Source of the DNA: Nitrospirillum amazonense
GTDB lineage: Bacteria > Pseudomonadota > Alphaproteobacteria > Azospirillales > Azospirillaceae
Assembly (NCBI RefSeq): GCF_007828035.1
Contig: NZ_VITV01000004.1
Coordinates: 511,559 to 575,558 of the forward strand
Length of the DNA stretch: 64,000 bases
Direction: 5' to 3'
Shown here: positions 44,487 to 53,094 of the stretch, one piece after another
Layout: every line of letters starts with the position of its first letter
Numbering within the stretch: the stretch's first letter is position 1
The notes under the pieces: model-generated
What the model saw: only the letters and a program-made list of their open reading frames with translations
Databases searched by the model: none
Told to the model about the DNA's origin: nothing
Made by a program: the position numbers and the translations under genes

Positions 44487-45782
44487 TCAGCGCCAGCAGG
44501 CCGCCGGCACCGCCTTGCGCACCAGGGTGGCGAAGTCCTCCACCGTGCAGCGGTCGCCGCCGCAGGCGGGCAGGGACAGGTCAACCTTACCCGCCGGATG
44601 GGCCGGCGTCAGGGCGGCGGCTTGCCGCAGATCCTCCAGGGTCTGGTAGTAAAGCGCCACCCGGACATAACGCTTGCCCGTGGCGGTGTCGCGGCTGACC
44701 TCGAACGCCAGGGTGGTGTCGGGGGCGGTCTTGTCCGGCTGGCCGGGAAGGGTCCAGTCCAGGCCCAGCAGGCCGGCCACGTTGGACAGGTTGGTGTCAT
44801 GCCCCAGGATGGAGATCAGCCTGGCCCCCGCCGGCACGGGCGCCAAGGGGGGCGCCAGGGGTGCGGCCACCGCCCCGCCCGTCACCCCGGCCACGATCTG
44901 GCGGGCCAGCAGCGCGCCGTTGTGGCTGGCGATGTAGGGCGTGCGGCGGGTCAGGTCGGCCTGGTAGTCATGCACCGGCAGGATGGCGGCCAGCGCCTGC
45001 GGCGTGCCGGCGCGGCCCCAGCCCACCTGGTCGGCGGGCATGCCCTGCACATATTCCAGGAAGATGCTCTCGGCCAGCATGGCGCCCCGCGCCAGGGGCC
45101 CGTCCACCTTCACCTCGCCGCCCTTGTCCACCACCTTGGCGGGGCCGGTGGCGAAGCAGGCGCTGGCGGGGGTGGCGCCCGGCGCGCAGGCCTTGGGCGC
45201 CACCACCTGCACCAGGGCCGCCAGGGCGGGCGCGACGCTGGCCGGCACGGTGGCGATGTCGCCGCCGTTGGCCGCGATCACCGCCTTGGTGGCCTCATCC
45301 GCGTCCATGGGGCAGGCCCCGCCCGACGCGGCGTCGAACAGCACGTCGGGGCTGTCCGGCGCCAGGCCATGGGCCTTCAGGCCGCAGCCGGGGGCTAGCC
45401 CCTCGGCCAGGGCCTGGGCGCTGGCGCGGGTGCGCTGGTCGCCGCTGTCGCCCCAGACGAAGATGCTGTTCTCGGCGGGACAGCTGTCGGCAGCCAGCAG
45501 GCCGCGCCGGCGGTACTGGGCGCCCAGGTACAGACCCAGCTGGCGGATGGCGTCGGCGCCATGGGGGGTCAGGATGCCCCGGTCCACGGGCCAGGCCGGC
45601 CAGTCCTGGTCGGATAGGCGGCGCAACTCCGCCAGGCCTTTGGTCGGGCTGCGCACGCCGTGGCGAGACAGCATGACAACCCGTTCCAGAACTTCGTGGG
45701 AGGCGGAGGCGGTGGTGTCGGCCCGGACGGGGCCAGCCATCAGGCTGGCCGCCACTAGGCCAAGAAACAGGCCTTTTTTCAT
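44487..45782 (-). CDS. Histidine acid phosphatase, phytase (AppA) type
   Basis: A 431-residue exported phosphatase. The signal peptide is MKKGLFLGLVAASLMAGPVRA. The catalytic RHGxRxP appears as SRHGVRSPTKG near residue 41 and the proton-donor HD as GHDTNLSN in the C-terminal half. Family members release phosphate from phytate, glucose-1-phosphate or other esters. Its ATG overlaps the stop of the TonB-receptor gene (TGATG), so the two are co-translated, suggesting uptake of an organophosphate. Confidence 0.88.
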   Translation of the reverse strand: MKKGLFLGLVAASLMAGPVRADTTASASHEVLERVVMLSRHGVRSPTKGLAELRRLSDQDWPAWPVDRGILTPHGADAIRQLGLYLGAQYRRRGLLAADSCPAENSIFVWGDSGDQRTRASAQALAEGLAPGCGLKAHGLAPDSPDVLFDAASGGACPMDADEATKAVIAANGGDIATVPASVAPALAALVQVVAPKACAPGATPASACFATGPAKVVDKGGEVKVDGPLARGAMLAESIFLEYVQGMPADQVGWGRAGTPQALAAILPVHDYQADLTRRTPYIASHNGALLARQIVAGVTGGAVAAPLAPPLAPVPAGARLISILGHDTNLSNVAGLLGLDWTLPGQPDKTAPDTTLAFEVSRDTATGKRYVRVALYYQTLEDLRQAAALTPAHPAGKVDLSLPACGGDRCTVEDFATLVRKAVPAACWR

Positions 45783-48034
45783 CACCACCCCGTCACCGAC
45801 AGGTTGAAGAACACGCTGCGGCCCGGCGTGGTCCAGTACAGCGCGTCGCCGGTGGCGGACTGGGTGCCGGCGAAGCCGTTGATGCGGTGGGTGTCGAACA
45901 GGTTGCCGATCTTCAGGCTGGGGGTGACATCCACCAGGTGATAGCCCAGGTCCTTCAGGCGCCAGCCCACCGAGACATCGGCGGTGAACACCGGGTGGAT
46001 GCGATAGGCGTTGGCGAAGTCCGGCTGGCCGGTCTTGGCGTCGGTGGTGTTGTCCTGGCCGTAGAACGGGCCCACCACCTTGCCGATGGCGGAGAAGTAC
46101 AGGCCCTCGGGGCTGTCATACATGACGCCGGTGGTGGCCATCCATTGCGGCGTGTTCGCCACCCAGACGTAATTGTCCTTGTACTGGGCGTGGTTCAGGC
46201 TGGCGTTGGCGTACAGCGACAGGGCGTCCGTCAGGGCGTACTGCGCCTCCATCTCCAGGCCCTTGTAGATGGCGCCGGACCCGTTGACGAAGGTGGTCTC
46301 CGTCGTGCCGGGCACCTGGCTGGTGGAGATGTAGTTGCTGAAGTCGATGTAGTAGGCGTCAGCGCCCACCATCCAGCGGCCGTGCTGCACGGCGGTGCCC
46401 ACCTGGTAGTTCATGGTCTCTTCCGGCTTGATCGAGGCGATCTTGGCCACCTGGAAGACGTCGATGGGCGGCGCCAGGAAGCCCTTGGCCACCTGGGCGT
46501 AGGCGGTCCACCCTTCCTGGATGGTGTAGTGCGCGGCGATGGAGGGCTGGGCCTCGGTATAGGTCTCGCTGTAGTTCAGCGGCGCCGGCGGCTTGGTCTT
46601 GTTGTACAGCGCGTCGACATCGCGGGTGAAGCTGGTGACCTTCACGCCCGGGATCAGGGTCAGGTCCGGCGTGACCTTCCAGTCGAACTCGGCATAGGGC
46701 TGCCAGGTGGTGTTCAGGTCGCGATACTTGTAGGTGTAGGGCGTGCCGTACTTGCCCGTGACCAGAATGTTCTGGGTCCAGTCATAGGATTCGGAATGGC
46801 GGTGGTCCAGCTGGCGGTCGTACCAGACGCCGGCCTTGATGTCGCCGAAGGACAGGCTGTCGGTCAGCCGCAAGGTGTCGCCGAAGGTGCGGTAGTTGGC
46901 GTTGGCCTCCTTGCCTGGGATGTCGCCGGCATAGGTGGCCACCTTCTTGCCGGCGGCGTTGTAGACGGTGACGCCCACATCCTTGGGGTTGCTGTCGCTG
47001 GCGTCCGACGATTCCTTGTAATGGTGGCCGAAGCCGTTGGTGTAGGCGGTGTTGTCCAGCTTGAGGGCGTCCGTCAGTTCCGACTGCACCCGGATGTAGT
47101 CGAAGTCCGAGGTATAGCGGCTGGGCTGGTACTTGTAATAGGACTGGGCCTTGGGGTTGTCGCCCAGGCCCCAGTTGTCGCCGTACTTGGCCAAGTCGGC
47201 CAGGGTGACGCCCTGCGTCGTGTACTCGAACGAATGGTTCTTGCTGGCCACCAGCGTCACCGTCGTGCGCTCCCCGATGTCCAGCACGTCCTTGAAGAAG
47301 TAGTTGGTGCGCTGTTCCTCCGCCCCGGTCAGGTAGCCGTCCGAGGTGGTGCGCTGCACGTCGAAGAACATGCGGCCCAGCACGGTGCGGCCGGTGTCGA
47401 TCTCGCCGCCGATGCCCTTGGTGTTCCAGCTGCCATAGGTGCCGTAGGCGGTGACGCCCGGATCTTCCGACGGGGTTTTGGACAGGAAGCCCAGGGTGCC
47501 GCCGAAGGTGGCCTTGCCGATGGTGGAGGCGGTGCCGGGGCCCCGGTCCACCTCCGCCTGGCCCATGTCATGGGCCACGAACAGGGCGGAGCTGGTGTGG
47601 TGCAGGTCGGTGGCGTCGCCGAAGGGGATGCCATCGAAGGTGATGTTGAACTGGCTGTCCTGGAAGCCGCGCAGGCTCAGCGTTTCCGCCTTGCCCAGGC
47701 CGGGGCCGTTGGGGCTCTGGGCATAGACGCTGGGCTGGAACTTCACCATGTCGTCGAAACTGGACAGCGGGACGATGTTGTCGCGCAGGAAGCCTTCTGG
47801 AACGATGGAAGTGGGCTCCGTTGCCTCCAGCGGCACGTTGGAGGGCGAGACGCGCATGACCTTGGCCACCACGTCGATCTCGGTCATGGGCGCATCGGCG
47901 TCGGCTGCGCCAGAGGGGGCAGGGTCCGCCGCGCGGGCAGGCGGGGCGAGGGCGCCCAGCGCCATGGCCACGGCGGCGGCGCCCATCATCAGTCTGGCCC
48001 GGTTTGGGCGGGTCTCCGGTTTCGTCGTCATCAT
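45782..48034 (-). CDS. TonB-dependent outer-membrane receptor
   Basis: A 750-residue receptor with a signal peptide (MMGAAAVAMALGALAPPARA), a TonB-box-like EIDVVAKV, a plug domain (TLSLRGFQDSQFNITFDGIP) and a 22-strand barrel ending FFNLSVTGW. The coupled phosphatase points to phytate-type or other organophosphate substrates instead of siderophores, an inference. It is divergent from an OmpR-type regulator, with direct-repeat sites in between. Confidence 0.9.
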   Translation of the reverse strand: MMTTKPETRPNRARLMMGAAAVAMALGALAPPARAADPAPSGAADADAPMTEIDVVAKVMRVSPSNVPLEATEPTSIVPEGFLRDNIVPLSSFDDMVKFQPSVYAQSPNGPGLGKAETLSLRGFQDSQFNITFDGIPFGDATDLHHTSSALFVAHDMGQAEVDRGPGTASTIGKATFGGTLGFLSKTPSEDPGVTAYGTYGSWNTKGIGGEIDTGRTVLGRMFFDVQRTTSDGYLTGAEEQRTNYFFKDVLDIGERTTVTLVASKNHSFEYTTQGVTLADLAKYGDNWGLGDNPKAQSYYKYQPSRYTSDFDYIRVQSELTDALKLDNTAYTNGFGHHYKESSDASDSNPKDVGVTVYNAAGKKVATYAGDIPGKEANANYRTFGDTLRLTDSLSFGDIKAGVWYDRQLDHRHSESYDWTQNILVTGKYGTPYTYKYRDLNTTWQPYAEFDWKVTPDLTLIPGVKVTSFTRDVDALYNKTKPPAPLNYSETYTEAQPSIAAHYTIQEGWTAYAQVAKGFLAPPIDVFQVAKIASIKPEETMNYQVGTAVQHGRWMVGADAYYIDFSNYISTSQVPGTTETTFVNGSGAIYKGLEMEAQYALTDALSLYANASLNHAQYKDNYVWVANTPQWMATTGVMYDSPEGLYFSAIGKVVGPFYGQDNTTDAKTGQPDFANAYRIHPVFTADVSVGWRLKDLGYHLVDVTPSLKIGNLFDTHRINGFAGTQSATGDALYWTTPGRSVFFNLSVTGW

Positions 48035-48121
48035 CGTCCCCCTTCGTTGATCGCGGCACCTTGGACGGCGCTTTGCAAAATCGCGTGCCGCGCTGGTACA
48101 GTCGGGACGGGATGCGGATCT

Positions 48122-48138
48122 TGACGGCAGCCTGACGG
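48122..48138. promoter_or_regulatory. TGACGG direct repeat, 11-bp spacing (site 1)
   Basis: TGACGG at 48122 and 48133, one helical turn apart, as in OmpR/PhoB-family sites. The second half with its flank (CTGACGGAAAT) resembles a PHO-box half. It lies between the TonB receptor and the OmpR-type regulator. Confidence 0.4.
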
Positions 48139-48222
48139 AAATTTCAGGTATCGCCGATCGCTACGGCGGCATAAGGCCTTAGCCACTGCCCATTTTCTTG
48201 TGAATTTCATTTGACCGATACA

Positions 48223-48239
48223 TGACGGGACGATGACGG
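48223..48239. promoter_or_regulatory. TGACGG direct repeat, 11-bp spacing (site 2)
   Basis: The same repeat at 48223 and 48234, overlapping the start codon of the regulator gene at 48233. Occupation there would block its translation or transcription. Confidence 0.35.
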
Positions 48240-48838
48240 GCCGCCTTGCCTTGACCGCGCTGAACTACGACGCCGGGGGACTGATTCAGGAGCTGTCGGC
48301 GCTGGGGTGGGACACCACGGGGGACGGCACGCCCGATGTCCGCCTGCTGATCGCCGCCGATGCCGGGGCGCTGCCGCGTTATCTCAAGGAAGGATGGCCC
48401 ACCCTGTGCCTGGCCACTGTGGGAACGGAGGCCGAGTCCGCCCTGCTGCGGGCCGGCGCGCACATGGTGCTGCCTTTGGATACGGCGGCGACGGCGGTGG
48501 CGGCGGCCCTGTCGGCGCTGGCCCGGCTGGCGGCGCCCGGCGACCGCGCCCTGCGGGTGGGCGATCTCGCCCTGCACGTCGACCGCCGGCTGGCCTGGTG
48601 CCGGGGGCGGCCGCTGGCGCTGGCGCCCCTGGATTTCGATCTGTTGGTGCTGCTGGCCGAACGGCCCGGGCAGGTGGTGCCGGCGGCGGAACTGCGGGCC
48701 CGGCTGTGGCCCGATGCGACCAACAGCGCCGGCCGCCTGACGGCGCACATCCACAGCCTGCGCCGCGCCCTGGGGCCGGCCGTGCCGCTGCACACCCGTG
48801 GCCACCAGGGCTATGTGCTGGGGGGCGCCGGCCCCTAA
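48233..48838 (+). CDS. OmpR-type winged-helix regulator with degenerate receiver
   Basis: A 201-residue protein. The C-terminal half is an OmpR/PhoB DNA-binding domain (LAPLDFDLLVLLAERPGQVV, LRARLWPDATNSAGRLTAHI, then TRGHQGYVL). The N-terminal half has receiver-like length but lacks the acidic pair and the phospho-acceptor Asp context (DVRLLIAADAG). It likely responds to something other than phosphorylation. It is divergent from the TonB/phosphatase operon and paralogous to the next gene. Confidence 0.75.
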   Translation: MTGRLALTALNYDAGGLIQELSALGWDTTGDGTPDVRLLIAADAGALPRYLKEGWPTLCLATVGTEAESALLRAGAHMVLPLDTAATAVAAALSALARLAAPGDRALRVGDLALHVDRRLAWCRGRPLALAPLDFDLLVLLAERPGQVVPAAELRARLWPDATNSAGRLTAHIHSLRRALGPAVPLHTRGHQGYVLGGAGP

Positions 48839-48933
48839 ACGGTAGACTGGAGCGTTAGGTAGTATACCGGATATCGGCGCTGGCGGCCGCCGCCTAGGGT
48901 AGCCGGCATGGTTCCACCAGGCGGGTGATTCCC

Positions 48934-49602
48934 ATGCGCGCCCTTATCATCGGCAAGGCCTCGCCCGGCGTCGCGCGGCTGTCGCGGCTGTTGCGGGAAC
49001 GCGGCTGGCAGGTCGACACCCTGGCTGCCCTGCCGCCGGCGCCCCGTATGACCGACGTCGTGGTGCTGTCCGATGACACCCGTCAATTGCGCGAGCGCCT
49101 GAGCCGCGCACGGCGAATTTTCGCCGACGCCCTGGTGGTGACGCTGGCGGCGGAGCAGGCGGACCGCACCGGCGCCCTGGCGCTGGGCGCCGATGACCAA
49201 GTGGATGCAACCCTGCCCGGCGACTTGGTGGTGGACCGCCTGTTGGCCCTGCTGCGCCTGAAGCGCCAGGGGCCGCGCCTGGCCTATGTCCTGGATGATC
49301 TGGCCGTGGATGTCCGCCAGCGCCGGGTACGCCGCGCCGGCCGTGACATCCTGCTGTCCTCGCGCGAGTTCCAACTGCTGGTCCTGCTGCTGCAGGCGGA
49401 AGGGGCGGTGGTGCCGCGCAGCGCCATCCTCGACCGGCTGTGGGCCGGCGACCTGGACGTGGCCGACAATGCCGTGGATGCCCTGGCCTCCCGCCTGCGC
49501 CGCCGGCTGGATGGGCCGGGCCAGCCCCGCCTGCTGCACACCCTGCGCGGCGTTGGCTACTGCCTGCTGTCCGCCGTGATGGAGACCCGGGCCGCCGCCT
49601 GA
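48934..49602 (+). CDS. Second OmpR-type winged-helix regulator, atypical receiver
   Basis: A 222-residue paralogue of the preceding gene. The N-terminus MRALIIGKASPGVARLSRLL lacks the Asp pair; VVVLSDD may retain an acceptor-like Asp. The DNA-binding domain is well kept (LSSREFQLLVLLLQAEGAVV, AILDRLWAG, LHTLRGVGYCLL). The ATG at 48934 is preferred to a GTG three codons earlier. The 95-bp gap to the previous gene holds no recognised site. Confidence 0.75.
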   Translation: MRALIIGKASPGVARLSRLLRERGWQVDTLAALPPAPRMTDVVVLSDDTRQLRERLSRARRIFADALVVTLAAEQADRTGALALGADDQVDATLPGDLVVDRLLALLRLKRQGPRLAYVLDDLAVDVRQRRVRRAGRDILLSSREFQLLVLLLQAEGAVVPRSAILDRLWAGDLDVADNAVDALASRLRRRLDGPGQPRLLHTLRGVGYCLLSAVMETRAAA

Positions 49603-49649
49603 TGCCGCCACCGGCTGTCCATCATGTAGGCGTCGTCATGTCGGGGCCG

Positions 49650-50258
49650 TCATGTCGCGGCCATGCTCAGGTGGATCAGGGCGGGTACGTTGTCGCAGCC
49701 CGTCTTTTCCATGACCCGCGCGCGATGGTTTTCCACCGTGCGGGCGCTGATGCCCAGCTTCCAGGCGATGACCTTGTTGGGGTGGCCGGCCACCAGCAGG
49801 TCCATGACCTCGCGCTCACGGGTGCTCAAGGTCTCCAGCCGGCTTTGCGCCGCCTGGGATTCCGCCTGGTGGCGCAGGGTATGGCCGAAGCGCGCCATGG
49901 CCGTCTCCACCGCCCGCACCAGGGCGTCGATGGCGAAGGGCTTCTCGATGAAATCCACCGCCCCAGCCTTCAGGGCCGTCACCGCCTTGGGCACGTCACC
50001 CTGGCCGGTCAGGATGATCATCGGCAGGGGACAACCGCGCCGCGCCAACTCCGCCTGCAGCTCCAGGCCCGTCATGCCCGGCATGTTGATATCGGCGATG
50101 ACGCAGCCGGGCACGCCGTCGGCCCCGGCTTCCAGAAAGCCTATGGCCGAGGGGTATGTCGCCACGGGGTATCCTTCGGCCTGGAACAGGGCGCTCAATG
50201 CGTCGCGCACGGCCTCGTCATCATCGACGATGGCCAGGGTCAGCTCAGGCTGCGGCAT
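49650..50258 (-). CDS. FixJ-like response regulator (receiver + LuxR HTH)
   Basis: A 202-residue regulator. The receiver has the acidic cluster IVDDDEAV, the acceptor Asp in IADINMPGM, Thr in ILTGQGD and Lys in IEKPF. The LuxR-type HTH is TLSTREREVMDLLVAG with ISARTVENHRARVMEK. Start at 50258; the upstream frame is noise inside the kinase gene. It overlaps the kinase 3' end by 14 bases, so kinase and regulator form a pair. Confidence 0.9.
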   Translation of the reverse strand: MPQPELTLAIVDDDEAVRDALSALFQAEGYPVATYPSAIGFLEAGADGVPGCVIADINMPGMTGLELQAELARRGCPLPMIILTGQGDVPKAVTALKAGAVDFIEKPFAIDALVRAVETAMARFGHTLRHQAESQAAQSRLETLSTREREVMDLLVAGHPNKVIAWKLGISARTVENHRARVMEKTGCDNVPALIHLSMAAT

Positions 50259-52254
50259 TGGGCACCTCCTGGGCGGGCAGCACCGAAGGTAGCGGGGCCA
50301 AAGGCAGGGAAAACGAGAAGGCGGCGCCGCCCAGCGTGCCGGTGCCGGCCCGCAGGCGGCCGCCATGGGCCTCGACGATGCTGCGGCTGATGCTGAGGCC
50401 CAAGCCCATGCCCGTGGGCCGGGTGGTGGTGAAGGGCGCGAACAGGCGGCCCGCCACCTCCTCCGCAATGCCGGGACCGGTATCGGCCACGCGAATGTCG
50501 GCCCGGGTCGGGGGGGCCGTCCCGTCTTCCGCCGCCCGCATGTCGATCAGGATGCGGCGGTCGGTGGTGGTCCCGTCGGCCAGGGCGTCCAAGGCGTTGC
50601 GCACCAGGTTGATCAGCACCTGTTCCACCTGCACCCGGTCGATGGACAGGATCAAGCCATCCCCCACCACCACGTCCAGCCGCGCGCCGGCGTTGGCGAC
50701 CTCATCCGCCAGCAGGCGGGCGACGCCGGCCACCAGCTCGTCAGCCGGTACCGGGGCGCTGTCCACCTGGCCGGTGCGGTAGAATTCGCGCAGGTGGCGG
50801 ATGATGGCGCCGGCCCGCTCCGCCTGGGCGGCGGCCTTGCCCATCAGTTCCAGCGCCTTGGATTGGCTTTCGGATTCCAGGATGCGGCGGCAGGCGCCGG
50901 TGTAGCTGACGATGGCCGACAGGGGTTGGTTCAGCTCGTGCGCCAGGGCGGCCGCCAGTTCCTCCGTCAGGTGGCTGCGGCTGGCCTGCTCGGCGGCGGC
51001 GCGGTGCTGGCCCAGGGCCGCGGCGGCGCGCTTGCGGGCGGAGATGTCGCGGATGGTCAGCACGCCCATGACCCCGCCCGTCTCCTCGACTATGGACAGG
51101 GACGATTCCACCGGCAGGGGGCGGCCGTCGGCGGCCACCAGCCATTCCTCGCCGCCTTCCTCACGGCGCAATAGATTGGCCAGGGGACGGCCGCGCAGGG
51201 TGTCGGGTGCCCGTCCCGTCAGGTCGGCCACCAGGCGGTTGACCTCCTCCACCCGGCCGTCGGCGTCCAGGATGACGATGCCGTCTGGCGCCAGCTCGAT
51301 CAGGGTCTTCAACCGCGCCTCGCCCCTGGCGGCGGCGGCCCGCACCCGCTCGCGTTCCGAGATGACGGCGCCCAGCAGCAGGCCGGTCATGGCCAGCGAC
51401 AGCATCAGGATTTGCAGCTTCAGCGCCTGATAGGGCTGGATGTCGCACACGGCGATGCCCAGGCTGAGGGCGGCCTCCAGCCCCGCCAGGGCCAGCACGG
51501 CGCCAGGCAGGCCGCTGCCGGCCGCCACCCAGACCAGGGGGATGAACACGGGGTAGAAGCGCGAGCCCACCACCCGGGGGAAAATCACCGCCACCGACAG
51601 GCAGATGCCGGCGACCTGGCCCAGGGTCTGGGCCCGCAGCAGGCGGGCGGGGTGCAGGTGGCACGGCAGGCGCGGCGCCATCAGGGCCAGGGTCGCGGTC
51701 ACGGTCACGCCGGCCACGTCGCCCACCCAATGCTGCAGGGCCACGGTCAGCGGGTCGGCGGTCATGGCGCGCCCGTCCCAGCCGGTCAGCGTCCATCCCG
51801 CCAGGGGCCAGGCCGGCAGGACCAAGGCCAGGGCCAGCAGCAGCAGGCTCTGCCCTAGCGCCCCGGCCATGGTCAGGCCAGCCAGCCGCATGACGCCGTC
51901 CACATCCTCCAGCACGAAGCCCTCGTCATCCTGGCGCAGGCGGCGGGCCAGCAGCAGGGCGGGTAGGGCGAAGACCAACGGTTCGGCCAGGGTGGGGATG
52001 GCCATGCTGGCGGCCAGGGGGTGGCTGGCCGGCATCAGGACGGCGCGCAGGGTCAGGCCGATGACGGCCGCCAGCATCACCAGGGGCAGGCGGTGCGCAC
52101 CCCACAGCATGACCAGCGCCAGGCCGATGCCGGCACGCAGGTTCCACGGTGCCCAGCCGGGCACAGCCGAGACCAGCAGCGGGTCCAGCAGCCCGGCCAG
52201 CGGGTACAATGCCAGCAAGGCCCAAGGCCAACGGGAATTTGACGTCGACAGCAA
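50245..52254 (-). CDS. FixL-like membrane sensor kinase with MASE1-like and PAS domains
   Basis: A 669-residue kinase. About eight to ten hydrophobic segments in residues 10-310 resemble a MASE1 sensor, followed by a PAS domain (LIELAPDGIVILDADGRVEE) and a FixL-type H-box ALAHELNQPLSAIVSYTGA, N-box LVRNALDALA and G-boxes VADTGPGI and GMGLGLSIS. The best start is TTG at 52254, after an upstream in-frame stop; no ATG is available before residue 48. The signal is unknown; no haem motif is evident. Confidence 0.85.
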   Translation of the reverse strand: MLSTSNSRWPWALLALYPLAGLLDPLLVSAVPGWAPWNLRAGIGLALVMLWGAHRLPLVMLAAVIGLTLRAVLMPASHPLAASMAIPTLAEPLVFALPALLLARRLRQDDEGFVLEDVDGVMRLAGLTMAGALGQSLLLLALALVLPAWPLAGWTLTGWDGRAMTADPLTVALQHWVGDVAGVTVTATLALMAPRLPCHLHPARLLRAQTLGQVAGICLSVAVIFPRVVGSRFYPVFIPLVWVAAGSGLPGAVLALAGLEAALSLGIAVCDIQPYQALKLQILMLSLAMTGLLLGAVISERERVRAAAARGEARLKTLIELAPDGIVILDADGRVEEVNRLVADLTGRAPDTLRGRPLANLLRREEGGEEWLVAADGRPLPVESSLSIVEETGGVMGVLTIRDISARKRAAAALGQHRAAAEQASRSHLTEELAAALAHELNQPLSAIVSYTGACRRILESESQSKALELMGKAAAQAERAGAIIRHLREFYRTGQVDSAPVPADELVAGVARLLADEVANAGARLDVVVGDGLILSIDRVQVEQVLINLVRNALDALADGTTTDRRILIDMRAAEDGTAPPTRADIRVADTGPGIAEEVAGRLFAPFTTTRPTGMGLGLSISRSIVEAHGGRLRAGTGTLGGAAFSFSLPLAPLPSVLPAQEVPNAAA

Positions 52255-52273
52255 AAGGCCCCATCACGGACAG

Positions 52274-52294
52274 GATGAAGGCGGTTCCTTCATC
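52274..52294. terminator. Hairpin between thioredoxin and sensor kinase genes
   Basis: GATGAAGG-CGGTT-CCTTCATC, a perfect 8-bp stem, without a T-tract. Confidence 0.4.
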
Positions 52295-52343
52295 TGACTG
52301 TGATAGGGCCCTTGCGTTACGGTCTTGTGACGCCACGCCTTAT

Positions 52344-52391
52344 CGGGACGCCGTCTTCGACGCCGCCTTTAACGGGACGCCGTCTTCGACG
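52344..52391. repeat. Duplicated 19-bp 3' end of the thioredoxin-like gene
   Basis: CGGGACGCCGTCTTCGACG occurs at 52344-52362 and 52373-52391. The second copy contains the last codons of the thioredoxin-like gene; the first lies just beyond its stop. The 29-bp period is not a multiple of three. Confidence 0.7.
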
Positions 52392-52920
52392 GCGGGGCCC
52401 ATTTGGCCAGCCAGTCGACCACGGCCTGCGGGTCCATGTGGCGGGCATCGGTCAGGTCGAAGCTGGCGTCGCCGTTCACCAGGGTGCCGTCGGCCTCCAC
52501 CACCAGCACGGTGGGCACGCCCTTGAACTTCGGCACGCCGAAGCGCGCGGGCACGTCCATGTTCTTGGTGTAGCGGCCCACGTCCACCGTCACCATGACG
52601 TAGTTTTTGTCCAGGAAGCTGTGCACCTGCGGCAGTTCCACCAGGCCGGCCAGCACGCGGCAGTCGCCGCACCAGTTGCCGCCGAAGTCCAGCAGCACGC
52701 GCTTGTGCTCCTTCTTCGCCTTGGCTAGGGCGGCGTCCACCTGGGCGTTCACGGCGGCGTTGTCGATGGCCTCGTCATAGGGGTAGGGCAGGGGCTGTTT
52801 CAGTTCCACATTGCCCACCTGCGGGGCGGCGACCTGGGCGGTGGCCGCGGTGGGGGCCAACAGGGGCAGGGCCAGCAGGGCGGCGACGCCCAGGGCGGAG
52901 AGGGTGGTGCGGACGGTCAT
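52369..52920 (-). CDS. Exported thioredoxin-family protein
   Basis: A 183-residue periplasmic thiol protein. The signal peptide runs to ATAQVAAP near residue 29; the redox motif is FGGNWCGDCRVL. The cis-Pro lies in FKGVPTVLVV. It fits single-domain thioredoxin-like (Thioredoxin_7/DUF953-like) proteins; substrate unknown. Start at 52920 was chosen because the upstream extension is Cys-rich and lacks a ribosome site. Confidence 0.85.
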   Translation of the reverse strand: MTVRTTLSALGVAALLALPLLAPTAATAQVAAPQVGNVELKQPLPYPYDEAIDNAAVNAQVDAALAKAKKEHKRVLLDFGGNWCGDCRVLAGLVELPQVHSFLDKNYVMVTVDVGRYTKNMDVPARFGVPKFKGVPTVLVVEADGTLVNGDASFDLTDARHMDPQAVVDWLAKWAPPSKTASR

Positions 52921-53094
52921 CGCAGGCTCCTGGGCTACAAGGGGACAGTCGCACTTTTCCAAGCGCGAATTCAGGTCATTATGCCTGATATGGGCACCAG
53001 GGAAAGCCCCGCCAGGGACCTATTCCCACCACCGGCCGCATGACGGCCCGGCATTTGACGAATAATGGGCGTCCGGTTCGGGAGGATTACCACA

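Noticed and set aside
48121-48142. Classical PHO box upstream of the TonB receptor
   Set aside because: Only the second half-site resembles CTGTCATAAAT; the first does not, so it was reported only as a TGACGG direct repeat.
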